Source: Streptomyces ardesiacus (GTDB taxonomy: Bacteria > Actinomycetota > Actinomycetes > Streptomycetales > Streptomycetaceae). Taken from it: a stretch of 64,000 nucleotides of DNA. Within the stretch, counting starts at the first letter, position 1. Each line of letters begins with the position of its first letter. The stretch lies in the NCBI RefSeq assembly GCF_003112575.1, contig NZ_BEWC01000002.1, forward strand, positions 186,001-250,000, given 5' to 3'. Shown here one piece after another: positions 18,996 through 27,794 of the stretch. The notes beneath the pieces were generated by a model. The model worked only from the letters and a program-made list of their open reading frames with translations. It was not told the DNA's origin and searched no databases. A program made the translations under genes and the position numbers.

Positions 18996-20597
18996 GTGAT
19001 CGATATCAACGAGTCCGTGATGCGGGTCCTTCTCGCGTTCCTCGTCGTCGGCCCGCTCCTCGGTGCCGTCGCCGCCCTTCTGCCGGCCCCGCCCGGACTG
19101 AAGGGGAAGTCGCCCGAGCAGGCCGTGCTGCGGCACGGCGTCACCGTCACCGGCGCGGTCCTCGCCGCCGCGGTCGTCCTCGTCCTCGGCTTCGACCACG
19201 ACCACCCGTCGAGGATGCAGGCGAGCACGGACATCAGCTGGATCCCCGCACTCGACGTGCGCATCCACCTCGGCATCGACGGCATCTCCCTCCCCCTCCT
19301 GGTCCTGACCGCGCTGCTGACCTTCCTCTGCGCGCTCTACTCGTACTCCAAGCAGCGACACGAGCCGACGCCGCGGGCCTCCGGGCCGAGCCCGAAGGCG
19401 TTCGTCGCGCTGCTGCTCGTCCTCGAGTCCGGCACCCTCGCCACCTTCGCCGTCCTCGACCTGATCCTCTTCTTCCTCGCCTTCGAGACGGTCCTCATCC
19501 CGATGTACTTCCTCATCGCCCGCTGGGGCGGCGCGGGACGGGCCGGGGCCGCCTGGAAGTTCATCCTCTTCACGCTCCTCGGCTCCGTCGTCATGCTGCT
19601 CGGCCTGCTCCTGATCGGGATCAAGGCGGGCACTTTCGACATGGTGGCACTCGCCACTGACAACGGCCGGTCGCTGACCACGTCCGTGCAGGTCACCGCC
19701 GTTCTGGCGATCGGGATCGGGCTCGCGGTGAAGACCCCGATGTGGCCGCTGCACAGCTGGCTGCCCGACGCCCACACCGCCGCGCCGACCGTCGGCTCGG
19801 TCCTGCTGGCCGGCGTCCTGCTCAAGATGGGTACGTACGGGTTCGTCCGCATCCTGCTGCCGGTGGCCCCGGACGGCTTCCGCACCTTCGCGCCCTACCT
19901 CGCCGCCTTCGCCGTCGTCGGCATCGTCTACGGCTCCCTGGCCTGCCTGGCCCTTGCCAGGAGAGGCGCGAAGGGCGACCTCAAGCGCCTCATCGCCTAC
20001 TCCTCCGTCGGCCACATGGGCTTCGTCCTGCTCGGCATCGCGACCATGACACCGACCGGCGTCAACGGCGCCCTCTTCGCCAACATCGCCCACGGCCTGA
20101 TCACCGGCCTGCTCTTCTTCGTGGTCGGCGCGCTCAAGGAGCGCACCGGCACCACCGACCTCGACACCCTCGCCGAGGAGTCCGGCCACGCCCTGTACGG
20201 CAAGGCTCCCCGGCTCGGCGGACTGCTCGCCTTCGCCGCGGTCGCCTCGCTGGGCCTGCCGGGGCTGGCCGGGTTCTGGGGGGAGATGCTCGCCCTGTTC
20301 GGTGCCTTCGACCCGCACGACGGCCTCAGCCGCCCCGCCTTCCTCACCTTCATGGCGATCGCCGCCTTCGGCACCCTGCTGACGGCCGCGTACATGCTGA
20401 TCGTGGTCCGCCGCGTCTGCATGGGCGCGGTACGGCAGGACGCCCCGCAGCCGACGTTCGCCGACGTGCGCACGTACGAGTTCGCCGCCTGGACCCCGCT
20501 CGTCGCCCTCACCGTCGTCGCGGGACTGTGGCCCAGAACCCTGCTCGGGCTGACCGACCCGGCCGTGCAGCAGCTCCTCTCAGGAGGCACCCGATGA
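18996..20597 (+). CDS. nuoM: NADH-quinone oxidoreductase subunit M (second locus)
   Basis: This 533-residue antiporter-like subunit is the second proton channel. Key segments are FLAFETVLIPMYFLI with the channel glutamate, and VKTPMWPLHSWLPDAHTAAP with the channel lysine and broken helix. The GTG at 18996 is 6 bp after nuoL, and the end overlaps nuoN as ATGA. Confidence 0.94.
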   Translation: MIDINESVMRVLLAFLVVGPLLGAVAALLPAPPGLKGKSPEQAVLRHGVTVTGAVLAAAVVLVLGFDHDHPSRMQASTDISWIPALDVRIHLGIDGISLPLLVLTALLTFLCALYSYSKQRHEPTPRASGPSPKAFVALLLVLESGTLATFAVLDLILFFLAFETVLIPMYFLIARWGGAGRAGAAWKFILFTLLGSVVMLLGLLLIGIKAGTFDMVALATDNGRSLTTSVQVTAVLAIGIGLAVKTPMWPLHSWLPDAHTAAPTVGSVLLAGVLLKMGTYGFVRILLPVAPDGFRTFAPYLAAFAVVGIVYGSLACLALARRGAKGDLKRLIAYSSVGHMGFVLLGIATMTPTGVNGALFANIAHGLITGLLFFVVGALKERTGTTDLDTLAEESGHALYGKAPRLGGLLAFAAVASLGLPGLAGFWGEMLALFGAFDPHDGLSRPAFLTFMAIAAFGTLLTAAYMLIVVRRVCMGAVRQDAPQPTFADVRTYEFAAWTPLVALTVVAGLWPRTLLGLTDPAVQQLLSGGTR

Positions 20598-22117
20598 GCT
20601 TCCCGGCCCAGCCCCTGGCCCAGAGCGTCGTCCAGTCCGTCGACTGGCTCGCCATCGCGCCGCCCACCATCACGGCGGTCGTGGCACTCGTCGTCCTCGT
20701 CGCCGACCTGTTCGTCAAGGACGCCCGCAAGGGCCTGCTCGGCTGGATCTCGGTCGCCGGACTCGCGGCCGCCGCCCTCATGCTGCTGCCCCTGGTGAAC
20801 GACGACCGCTCGACGTTCTGCCAGAGCGGAGAGGCCGGCGTCTGCAGCTACACCGCGGACACCTTCGCCCTCGCCATCCAGTTCCTGGTCCTCGGCGGCG
20901 CCCTGCTCACCGCCCTGCTGTCGGTCACCGCGGTGAAGGACGCCGACCGGCGGCTGCCCGAGGGCGAGTTCTGGTTCCTGCTGCTCTCCTCCGCGGCCGG
21001 CGCCGCCCTCCTGCCCGCCTCCCGCGACCTCGCGACCCTGATCGTCGCCCTGGAGGTCGCCTCCCTGCCCGCCTTCGCCCTCGTCGGCCTCCGGCAGGGC
21101 GACCGCAGGTCCTCCGAAGCGGCCCTGAAGTTCTTCCTGTCCTCGGTCACCGCGACCGCGGTCAGCCTCATGGGCATCAGCTTCCTCTACGCCACCACCG
21201 GCACCCTCTACCTCACCCAGGTGGCCGAGCGCATCCAGCACGTCGACGGGCAGTTCACCACCCTGGCCCAGACCGGCGTCGTCCTCACCCTCGTCGGCTT
21301 CGCCTTCAAGACGGCCGCCGTGCCCTTCCACTTCTGGGTGCCCGACACCTACGTGGGCGCACCCCTGCCGATCGCGGCCTACCTGTCCGTGATCGGCAAG
21401 GCGGTCGGCTTCTCGGGCCTCATCCTCGTCACCGTCGTCGCCCTGCCGTCCTACGCCGACGCCTGGGGCCCCGCGCTCGCGGCACTGGCCGCCCTGACCA
21501 TGACCGTCGGCAACGTCGGCGCCCTCCGGCAGCAGGCCACGCGCGCGTACAGCGCGGTACGCCTGCTCGCGTGGTCGTCCGTCGGCCAGGCCGGCTACCT
21601 CCTGGTGCCGATCGCCGCCGCCGCGTACTCCGACGACCCCGAACGCTCGGTCGGCTCCACCGTCGCCTACGCGCTCATGTACGCGGCGGTGAACCTCGGA
21701 GCCTTCGCGGTGGCCGCCCTCGTGGGCCGCACCCGGGCCGCGAACCGTGTCGAGGACTACCGCGGCCTGTACGCGGCCAACCCCCTCACCGCCCTGCTCC
21801 TGGCCTTCTTCCTGCTCTGCCTCGCCGGACTGCCGCCCGGCGTCATCGGGCTCTTCGCCAAGGTCACGGTGTTCTCCGCGGCCGTCGACGCCGGACTCGG
21901 CTGGCTGGCCGTCGTCATGGCCGTCAACGTCGCGATCGCGCTCTTCTACTACCTCCAATGGACGGCACTGCTGTTCCGGGCACCCGAGGAGGCGACCGCC
22001 GGGCACCGTGTCCCGGCCCCCCTCACCGCCGCGATCACCGTGACAGCGGTGGTGGCCGTCGCCCTCTCCGGAGCGCCCCAGCTCATCCTGCGGTTCGCCG
22101 GCACCGGACTCTTCTGA
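20594..22117 (+). CDS. nuoN: NADH-quinone oxidoreductase subunit N (second locus)
   Basis: This 507-residue antiporter-like subunit is the third proton channel and the last gene of the operon. It shows the channel glutamate in LIVALEVASLPAFALVGL and the lysine region FKTAAVPFHFWVPDTYVGAP. The start overlaps nuoM by 4 bp. After its stop, 261 bp of GC-rich sequence precede htpX, so the nuo operon probably ends here. Confidence 0.94.
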   Translation: MSFPAQPLAQSVVQSVDWLAIAPPTITAVVALVVLVADLFVKDARKGLLGWISVAGLAAAALMLLPLVNDDRSTFCQSGEAGVCSYTADTFALAIQFLVLGGALLTALLSVTAVKDADRRLPEGEFWFLLLSSAAGAALLPASRDLATLIVALEVASLPAFALVGLRQGDRRSSEAALKFFLSSVTATAVSLMGISFLYATTGTLYLTQVAERIQHVDGQFTTLAQTGVVLTLVGFAFKTAAVPFHFWVPDTYVGAPLPIAAYLSVIGKAVGFSGLILVTVVALPSYADAWGPALAALAALTMTVGNVGALRQQATRAYSAVRLLAWSSVGQAGYLLVPIAAAAYSDDPERSVGSTVAYALMYAAVNLGAFAVAALVGRTRAANRVEDYRGLYAANPLTALLLAFFLLCLAGLPPGVIGLFAKVTVFSAAVDAGLGWLAVVMAVNVAIALFYYLQWTALLFRAPEEATAGHRVPAPLTAAITVTAVVAVALSGAPQLILRFAGTGLF

Positions 22118-22378
22118 GCGCCGCCGCCGGGCACGCGCGCGTACGGCACCCGGCCTCCACACGCGCGGGGAGCCCGCCACGGCGGTCACCCGTACGGCCC
22201 ACACGCCCCGCGCGGGGCGCCGGGGAACTGGTGGCCCTCGCCTGGCGTTGACCAGTACGGAAGGGTCCACTGGACATGTCACCACGGCACCGGTGGCATC
22301 CGGAGACCAGGAAGCAACCACAGCGAGCGAGACCAGCAAGCAAAGGGTTCCCCTGCTGCACGACTTGGAGGGCGTACC

Positions 22379-23242
22379 GTGCACCGCCGGCACAACGGGC
22401 TCAGGACCGCAGTACTCCTCGGGGGACTGTCCGCGCTCATCATCGTCATCGGCAGCTTCTTCGGCCGAGCGGGGCTCGTCGTCGCCGTCCTCGTCGCCCT
22501 GGGCACCAACGCGTACGCGTACTGGAACAGCGACAAGCTCGCCCTCCGCGCGATGCGCGCCCGGCCGGTGAGCGAGTTCGAGGCCCCGGCGCTGTACCGC
22601 ATGGTCCGCGAGCTCTCCACCCAGGCCCGCCAGCCGATGCCCCGCCTGTACATCTCGCCCACGGAGGCGCCGAACGCCTTCGCGACCGGCCGCAACCCGC
22701 GCAACGCGGCCGTGTGCTGCACCGAGGGCATCATGCGTCTGCTCGACGAGCGGGAGCTGCGCGGCGTCATCGGGCACGAGCTCAGCCACGTCTACAACCG
22801 GGACATCCTGATCTCCTCCGTCGCCGGTGCCCTCGCCTCCGTGATCATGTTCCTGGTCAACTTCGCCTGGCTCATCCCCGTCGGCCGGTCCAACGACGAC
22901 GACGGACCCGGCCTGCTGGGCATGCTCCTCATCATGCTGCTCGGTCCGCTCGCCGCCACCGTCATCCAACTGGCCATCAGCCGCTCCCGGGAGTACGAGG
23001 CCGACGCCTCCGGCGCCCAGCTGACCGGCGACCCGCTCGCCCTGGCCGGCGCCCTGCGCAAGCTGGAACTGGGCACCAAGCAGCTCCCGCTCCCCCCGGA
23101 GCCCCGGCTCGAGACCGCCAGCCACATGATGATCGCCAACCCCTTCCGCCCGGGGCAGGGACTGTCCAAGATGTTCTCCACCCACCCGCCGATGGCGGAG
23201 CGAATCGCCCGGCTCGAAAACATGGCAGGTCGTCAGCAGTGA
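22379..23242 (+). CDS. htpX: M48 family membrane metalloprotease HtpX
   Basis: This 287-residue zinc protease of the inner membrane removes misfolded membrane proteins. Two N-terminal helices (about 10-50) precede the active site [11 protein letters not shown] with His133, Glu134 and His137. A second pair of helices (about 145-205) leads to the third zinc ligand in [10 protein letters not shown]. The GTG at 22379 follows GGAGGG at good spacing. The next gene overlaps as GTGA. Placement behind a large membrane-complex operon suits a role in membrane quality control. Confidence 0.93.
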   Translation: MHRRHNGLRTAVLLGGLSALIIVIGSFFGRAGLVVAVLVALGTNAYAYWNSDKLALRAMRARPVSEFEAPALYRMVRELSTQARQPMPRLYISPTEAPNAFATGRNPRNAAVCCTEGIMRLLDERELRGVIGHELSHVYNRDILISSVAGALASVIMFLVNFAWLIPVGRSNDDDGPGLLGMLLIMLLGPLAATVIQLAISRSREYEADASGAQLTGDPLALAGALRKLELGTKQLPLPPEPRLETASHMMIANPFRPGQGLSKMFSTHPPMAERIARLENMAGRQQ

Positions 23243-23652
23243 AGACCATCCTCAACGTCATCTGGCTCGTGCTCAGCGGCTTCTGGCTGTTCCTCGGCTA
23301 CCTGTTCGCGGGCGCGCTGCTCTGCATCACGATCATCGGCATCCCCTTCGGCATAGCGGCCTTCCGCATCGGCGTCTACGCCCTGTGGCCCTTCGGGTAC
23401 ACGACGGTCGAGCGGCGCGACGCGGGAGCCCCCTCCTGCATCGGGAACGTGCTGTGGCTCGTCCTCGCCGGCTGGTGGCTGGCGCTCGGCCACATCGTCA
23501 CCGGCATCGCGCTGTGCGTCACGATCATCGGCATCCCGCTCGGCATCGCCAACTTCAAGCTGATCCCCGTCTCGCTGCTCCCGATGGGCCGCGAGATCGT
23601 GCGCACGGACCAGCCCTTCACGGCGGGACCGACGCAGCGCACCGGTTGGTGA
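23239..23652 (+). CDS. YccF domain-containing membrane protein
   Basis: This 137-residue protein is an internal duplication: two copies of a unit with [18 protein letters not shown] / [19 protein letters not shown] followed by [14 protein letters not shown] / [14 protein letters not shown]. This is the YccF family of small inner-membrane proteins of unknown function. It starts with GTG overlapping the htpX stop (GTGA), so the two are co-translated and probably act together in membrane maintenance. Confidence 0.87.
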   Translation: MKTILNVIWLVLSGFWLFLGYLFAGALLCITIIGIPFGIAAFRIGVYALWPFGYTTVERRDAGAPSCIGNVLWLVLAGWWLALGHIVTGIALCVTIIGIPLGIANFKLIPVSLLPMGREIVRTDQPFTAGPTQRTGW

Positions 23653-23849
23653 CGAAGCGGTCGCCCGGGGCGGGAGCAATCCCGGCCCCGCCCCGGTGCC
23701 GTGTGCCCCGCCTGCCCCGCCCCGCCGACGGGCGCAACCACCCGGCCCGGTCGGAACGTCCTCTCCGGCAGAGGACATGAACATCACGGAGGAACTGGCC
23801 CGCAGCACTGGCACAGTGTGGGCACAGCGAGAAAGGGCAGGGTCACGGC

Positions 23850-24116
23850 ATGACCGTCATCGGCTGGATCATCCTCGGACTGTTGGCCGGAGCCATCGCC
23901 AAGTTCCTGCTGCCGGGCCGCGACCCCGGCGGGATCGTCGGCACCACCCTCATCGGCATCGCCGGTGCGTTCATCGGCGGCTGGATTTCGGCCCGCTGGC
24001 TGGACCACCCGGTCAGCAAGGACTTCTACGACGGCGCGACCTGGGCCGCGGCGATCGGCGGTTCGCTGGTGCTCCTGGTCGCCTACCGGCTCCTGTTCGG
24101 CAACTCGCGCAACTGA
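23850..24116 (+). CDS. GlsB/YeaQ/YmgE family stress-response membrane protein
   Basis: This 88-residue protein has three hydrophobic segments and the family pattern GWIILGLLAGAIAKFLLPG, then GGIVGTTLIGIAGAFIGGW. Members are small membrane proteins linked to envelope stress, without known biochemical activity. It lies 197 bp after the YccF gene and is followed by a bidirectional terminator shared with yajQ. Confidence 0.9.
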   Translation: MTVIGWIILGLLAGAIAKFLLPGRDPGGIVGTTLIGIAGAFIGGWISARWLDHPVSKDFYDGATWAAAIGGSLVLLVAYRLLFGNSRN

Positions 24117-24140
24117 ACACACGGGCACCGGACGAAACAG

Positions 24141-24183
24141 AACGGGAGAGGGCGGACACCACAGGTGTCCGCCCTCTCCCGTT
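24141..24183. terminator. Bidirectional terminator between GlsB-like gene and yajQ
   Basis: A perfect 20-bp inverted repeat (24141-24160 with 24164-24183) closes on a 3-base loop, between two convergent genes. Short AA and TT ends allow it to stop transcription from either side. Confidence 0.88.
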
Positions 24184-24248
24184 CTCTCCGCCGACGCGGC
24201 CCGCTCGCAGGCCCCGCGTCACCGGCTCAGCGCGTCACCGGCAGTGCC

Positions 24249-24737
24249 TCACCGGTAGTTCACGAACTGCAGAGCGAAGTCGAAGTCCTGGCCCTTCAGC
24301 AGCGAGATGACGGTCTGCAGGTCGTCCCGGCTCTTCGAGGAGACGCGCAGCTCGTCGCCCTGCACCTGGGCCTTCACACCCTTGGGCCCCTCATCGCGGA
24401 TGATCTTGGCCACCTTCTTCGCGTTCTCCTGGGAGATGCCCTCCTCGATCGACGCGAAGATCTTGTACTCCTTGCCGGAGAGCTGCGGCTCGCCCGCGTC
24501 CAGAGCCTTGAGCGAGATGCCGCGCTTGATCAGCTTGGACTGGAAGACGTCGAGGATGGCGCTCACCCGGTCCTCGGAGTTGGCCTCCATGAGGATCTTC
24601 TCCCCGGACCACGAGATCGAGGCGCCCACACCCTTGAAGTCGTAGCGCTGCGAGATCTCCTTGGCGGCCTGGTTGAGGGCGTTGTCGACCTCCTGCCGCT
24701 CGACCTTCGAGACGATGTCGAAACTGGAGTCGGCCAT
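24249..24737 (-). CDS. yajQ: YajQ family cyclic di-GMP/nucleotide-binding protein
   Basis: This 162-residue cytoplasmic protein has the two RNP-like domains of the YajQ (UPF0234) family, starting [19 protein letters not shown] and ending [13 protein letters not shown]. Some members bind cyclic di-GMP and act as transcriptional co-regulators in other bacteria; whether this one does is unknown. The chosen ATG at 24737 is the family's usual start; the open frame continues 20 codons further up but is unconserved. Confidence 0.92.
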   Translation of the reverse strand: MADSSFDIVSKVERQEVDNALNQAAKEISQRYDFKGVGASISWSGEKILMEANSEDRVSAILDVFQSKLIKRGISLKALDAGEPQLSGKEYKIFASIEEGISQENAKKVAKIIRDEGPKGVKAQVQGDELRVSSKSRDDLQTVISLLKGQDFDFALQFVNYR

Positions 24738-24972
24738 GTCCTGTGGCTCCTTGTATCTGGGTGCGTGTCGGGCCGCGTATCGGCTCCGTACCGGCATACG
24801 TCGGCGGCCGCCGGGCCCGGCAGGGTCCTCGACCGCATCCGCCCAAGCCTAGCCACCCGGCGCTGCCCCGGCCGCGATCAATCGGGTGGCGAAGCACCCC
24901 TCCACATCGGGTATTGTTTACGTCGTTGCCACGGAGCACCGCCCCAAAGCGGTACGACGAGCAGCGAACCCC

Positions 24973-25054
24973 GGCGGTGTGCCCGAGCGGCCAAAGGGAG
25001 CAGACTGTAAATCTGCCGGCTCAGCCTTCCCAGGTTCGAATCCTGGCGCCGCCA
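24973..25054 (+). tRNA. tRNA-Tyr (GTA)
   Basis: This 82-base tRNA has acceptor arms GGCGGTG/CGCCGCC, anticodon GTA at 25007-25009 in a CTGTAAA loop, a long class II variable arm, and the T-loop GGTTCGAATCC. CCA is not encoded. A strong hairpin follows 11 bases downstream. Confidence 0.97.
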
Positions 25055-25065
25055 CACGGGAACGA

Positions 25066-25108
25066 AAGGGCCCCGTGACCTGCCCGAACAGCAGGTCACG
25101 GGGCCCTT
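25066..25108 (+). terminator. Terminator after tRNA-Tyr
   Basis: A perfect 18-bp inverted repeat (25066-25083 with 25091-25108) has a 7-base loop and starts 11 bases after the tRNA. Confidence 0.88.
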
Positions 25109-25156
25109 CGTCATGAGTGGGTCCGTGGGCCGGGGGCGGCGGGGCAGACTGGGGTC

Positions 25157-25375
25157 ATGGCCTCGTCCTCCCGCCGCAGAACCTGCCCCGAGTGCCGTCG
25201 CGAGATCGCCGTGGTCGCGGGGCGGTACGCGCGCCACGACCCGCCCGGCACACGGGGGAACGGCGAACTGGTGTCCTGTCCCGGTTCGCGCCGGCCGGCG
25301 CAACTGGGAGCGGTGCAGCCGTCCTTGGACGGGTACGTCGTCCCCGACTTCCCCGGACAGCTCCCCCTTTTCTGA
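25157..25375 (+). CDS. Small zinc-ribbon-like protein of unknown function
   Basis: This 72-residue protein starts with a basic stretch and a CPEC motif (Cys10, Cys13), followed by His27 and Cys41, which could form a single zinc site. The C-terminus ends in a hydrophobic motif (PDFPGQLPLF). The ATG at 25157 is close behind the tRNA-Tyr terminator. I recognise no characterised family, but the spaced Cys/His pattern and the absence of overlap support a real gene. Confidence 0.62.
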   Translation: MASSSRRRTCPECRREIAVVAGRYARHDPPGTRGNGELVSCPGSRRPAQLGAVQPSLDGYVVPDFPGQLPLF

Positions 25376-25391
25376 TTGCCGGCCCCCGCCC

Positions 25392-26048
25392 TCAGTTCCC
25401 GGCCACCGCCTTGACCGCCACCGACACGGGCGCCGAACCGCTGATCAGCTCCAGGGTCAGGCCGTTGGTGGCCGGGGTGTCGATCAGTTCCGCCAGGACG
25501 GCGGCGACGTCGTCGCGCGGGACCGGGCCCCGGCCGGTGCGCGCCTCCAGGCGTACGAGGCCCGTGCCCGCGTCGTCCGTCAGGGCGCCGGGGCGCAGGA
25601 CCGTCCAGTCCAGGGCGTCCAGCGAGCTGACGTAGGCGTCGGCCTCGCCCTTGGCGCGCAGGTAGACGTCGAAGATCTCGTCCCCCTGGTGGCGGGGATC
25701 GGCGCCCATCGACGACACGATCAGGAAGCGCCGTACGCCCGCCCGGACCGCCGCGTCCGCGAAGAGGACCGCGGCCGCCTTGTCCACCGTGTCCTTGCGG
25801 GCCGCCCCGCTGCCGGGGCCCGCCCCCGCCGCGAAGACCGCCGCGTCGGCGCCCCGCAGCCGCTCCGCCACCTCGTCGACCGAGGCCGATTCCAGGTCCA
25901 GCACGACCGGTTCGGCGCCCGCCGCACGCAGGTCGTCGGCCTGCTCCGCCTTGCGGATGATGCCCGCCACCTCGTCACCGCGCCCGGCGAGCAACCGCTC
26001 CAGCCGCAGCGCGATCTGACCATGACCACCAGCGATGACAATGCGCAT
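25392..26048 (-). CDS. NAD(P)-binding Rossmann-fold (SDR-type) protein
   Basis: This 218-residue protein begins MRIVIAGGHGQIALRLERLL, an atypical SDR nucleotide-binding motif. It has a conserved VSSMGAD segment and a YLRAKGEAD segment in the place of the usual YxxxK. It resembles the NAD(P)H-binding family related to YwnB/YhfK and flavin reductase-like proteins. The chosen ATG is at 26046-26048. It converges with the small zinc-ribbon gene (16-bp gap). The substrate is not predictable. Confidence 0.82.
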   Translation of the reverse strand: MRIVIAGGHGQIALRLERLLAGRGDEVAGIIRKAEQADDLRAAGAEPVVLDLESASVDEVAERLRGADAAVFAAGAGPGSGAARKDTVDKAAAVLFADAAVRAGVRRFLIVSSMGADPRHQGDEIFDVYLRAKGEADAYVSSLDALDWTVLRPGALTDDAGTGLVRLEARTGRGPVPRDDVAAVLAELIDTPATNGLTLELISGSAPVSVAVKAVAGN

Positions 26049-26115
26049 GTCTTCGACCGTACGCCCCGACGGCCGCCCCCGCCCCACGACTTCGCCCCCG
26101 GGCCCCGGCCGGCCC

Positions 26116-27438
26116 TCAGGCCGTGTCGCCGGGCCCGCCCTGTCCGCCGAGCCCGTCCGGCCGTCCGCGCCCGCTGCGCCCCTGCCGGGGCAGCCCCAGG
26201 TCGGGCGCGGTGCTGGAGTCGCCGTACTCCCGTACCGCGCTGGTCCGCGCCACCACGCGCCCCTGGTGCACGACGATCCGGCTGTACGCCAGCGACAGCG
26301 CGCCCGCCAGCCGGTCCCCGCGTACGGCGACGAGTTCGGCCGGGAAGCCCGCCTCCACCCGCACCTCGGGCAGGCCGAGGGCCGCCCGTGCCGCCGCGCT
26401 CACCGCGTCGTACGCCTCCCCGGGGCGCAGCCCGTGCCGTGAGGCCAGCAGGTACGCGGCCTCCAGGGGGTCGCCCCGCCCGACCGGGTTGGACACGTCC
26501 CGCAGCGCGCCGCTCCCCGCGGTGACCCGCACCCCGGCCGCCCGCAGCAGCCGTACCGGAGCCGTGCCGTCGGGGCGGTCGGAGGCCCCGCAGGCGCCCT
26601 GCGGCAGACAGACCACCGTCACCCCGGCCGCCGCGAGCTGGTCCGCGGCCCGGGAGACCACCTCGGCGGGGAGCCGGCCCAGGCCGTCGCAGGGGCCGAC
26701 GGCCACCCCGGGCCGCAGCCCGCCCGCCATCGCCGCGAGCCGGGCCAGCCGCGCCGGGTCGGCGGCGTCCGTGTGCAGGTCGACCGGGCAGCCGTGCTCG
26801 GCGGCGACCTCCAGGACGGCCTCCACGTACCCCGTCGGATCGGGGTCGAGGTCCGGGCACCCGCCCACCACGTCCGCGCCCATCTTGACGGCGTCGCGCA
26901 GGATCGCCAGGCCGTCGGCACCGGCCACCCCGGTGAGCACCCGCGGCATCGCCACCGCGGTCAGCCCGGTGAGCCCGCGCAACGAGCGCCGGGTCCGCAG
27001 CACGGCGGTCAGCGCGCCGAGCCCGGCGACGTCGCCCACCCGCACGTGCGCCCGGAGCGCGGTGGCGCCGTGTCCGAGCTGGAGCAGGGCCGCCTCGGTG
27101 ACCCGGCGCTGGACGTCCTCGGGGTCGTAGGAGACGGGGCCCGGGACGTCGGCCGTGAGCGCCGTGTCGGCGTGGACGTGCGGATCGGCGGGGGCGGGCA
27201 GGAGCAGGTAACCCCCCAGGTCCAGGTGACCGCCCGTCTCCGCCCGGCCGGCGGGGCCGGGCACGCGGTGTGGGGTCAGGCTGCCGGCCGTGCCCACCGC
27301 CTCGATACGCCCGCCGTGGAGCCGTACGTCCACGCTCCGGCCGTCGGCCAGCCGGGCCCCGGTGAGCAGGAGCGAGCCGCGGCCGGCGGAGCCCGAGGAG
27401 GAGGGCGAGTGGAAGGGCTGCGGCTGACTGTCGGGCAT
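26116..27438 (-). CDS. Amidohydrolase family protein, cytosine-deaminase-like but degenerate
   Basis: This 440-residue protein aligns by eye with the cytosine deaminase branch of the amidohydrolase superfamily. It keeps the first metal motif (His87 and His89 in PHVHAD) and the next histidine (His222 in VDLHTD). The expected later histidine is replaced by VGPCDG near 248-252. The invariant aspartate of the GSD(N/D)xRD motif is replaced by glycine in GSGALRD (308-314). Metal-dependent deamination is therefore doubtful. The N- and C-terminal segments are low complexity. It lies 67 bp from the Rossmann-fold gene on the same strand. Confidence 0.75.
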   Translation of the reverse strand: MPDSQPQPFHSPSSSGSAGRGSLLLTGARLADGRSVDVRLHGGRIEAVGTAGSLTPHRVPGPAGRAETGGHLDLGGYLLLPAPADPHVHADTALTADVPGPVSYDPEDVQRRVTEAALLQLGHGATALRAHVRVGDVAGLGALTAVLRTRRSLRGLTGLTAVAMPRVLTGVAGADGLAILRDAVKMGADVVGGCPDLDPDPTGYVEAVLEVAAEHGCPVDLHTDAADPARLARLAAMAGGLRPGVAVGPCDGLGRLPAEVVSRAADQLAAAGVTVVCLPQGACGASDRPDGTAPVRLLRAAGVRVTAGSGALRDVSNPVGRGDPLEAAYLLASRHGLRPGEAYDAVSAAARAALGLPEVRVEAGFPAELVAVRGDRLAGALSLAYSRIVVHQGRVVARTSAVREYGDSSTAPDLGLPRQGRSGRGRPDGLGGQGGPGDTA

Positions 27439-27634
27439 CGCGCTCTCCTCTGGGCTCGGGGCTGCGCAGTGGGGGACGCAAGATCACGCAGAGTGAGTCG
27501 AAGCCTAGGACGGTGATCAGCCCGTGGCGCGGAGGAGCGCAATAGTCGTACCGGCGCCGTCCGTCCCGTCTCAGCCCGTCCCGGCCCGTCCGGAAGCGGC
27601 CGGGACGGGACGGGGCAGGGTCGGCGAAACGGAT

Positions 27635-27664
27635 TTGGGCGAACGGCGGGCGACCGTGTAATGT
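27635..27664 (+). promoter_or_regulatory. Candidate promoter of tRNA-Thr/tRNA-Met
   Basis: TTGGGC (27635-27640) and TAATGT (27659-27664) are 18 bp apart and end 11 bases before the tRNA-Thr gene. Confidence 0.55.
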
Positions 27665-27675
27665 CTTCATCGCTC

Positions 27676-27748
27676 GCCCCAATAGCTCAGTCGGCAGAGC
27701 GTCTCCATGGTAAGGAGAAGGTCAACGGTTCGATTCCGTTTTGGGGCT
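27676..27748 (+). tRNA. tRNA-Thr (GGT)
   Basis: This 73-base tRNA has acceptor arms GCCCCAA/TTGGGGC, D-arm AGCTCAGTCGGCAGAGC and anticodon GGT at 27709-27711 in the loop ATGGTAA. The T-arm is ACGGTTCGATTCCGT. It is followed by tRNA-Met 46 bases later, probably in the same transcript. Confidence 0.96.
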
Positions 27749-27794
27749 CTGGTGTGAGAGGTTCCCGTCGCGAGGCGGGGCCCGATCGCATCAC

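Noticed and set aside
22118..22378. SigR-like promoter ahead of htpX (GGAAG near 22260)
   Set aside because: The expected GTT element at proper spacing is not clear, so I do not claim a stress sigma-factor promoter.
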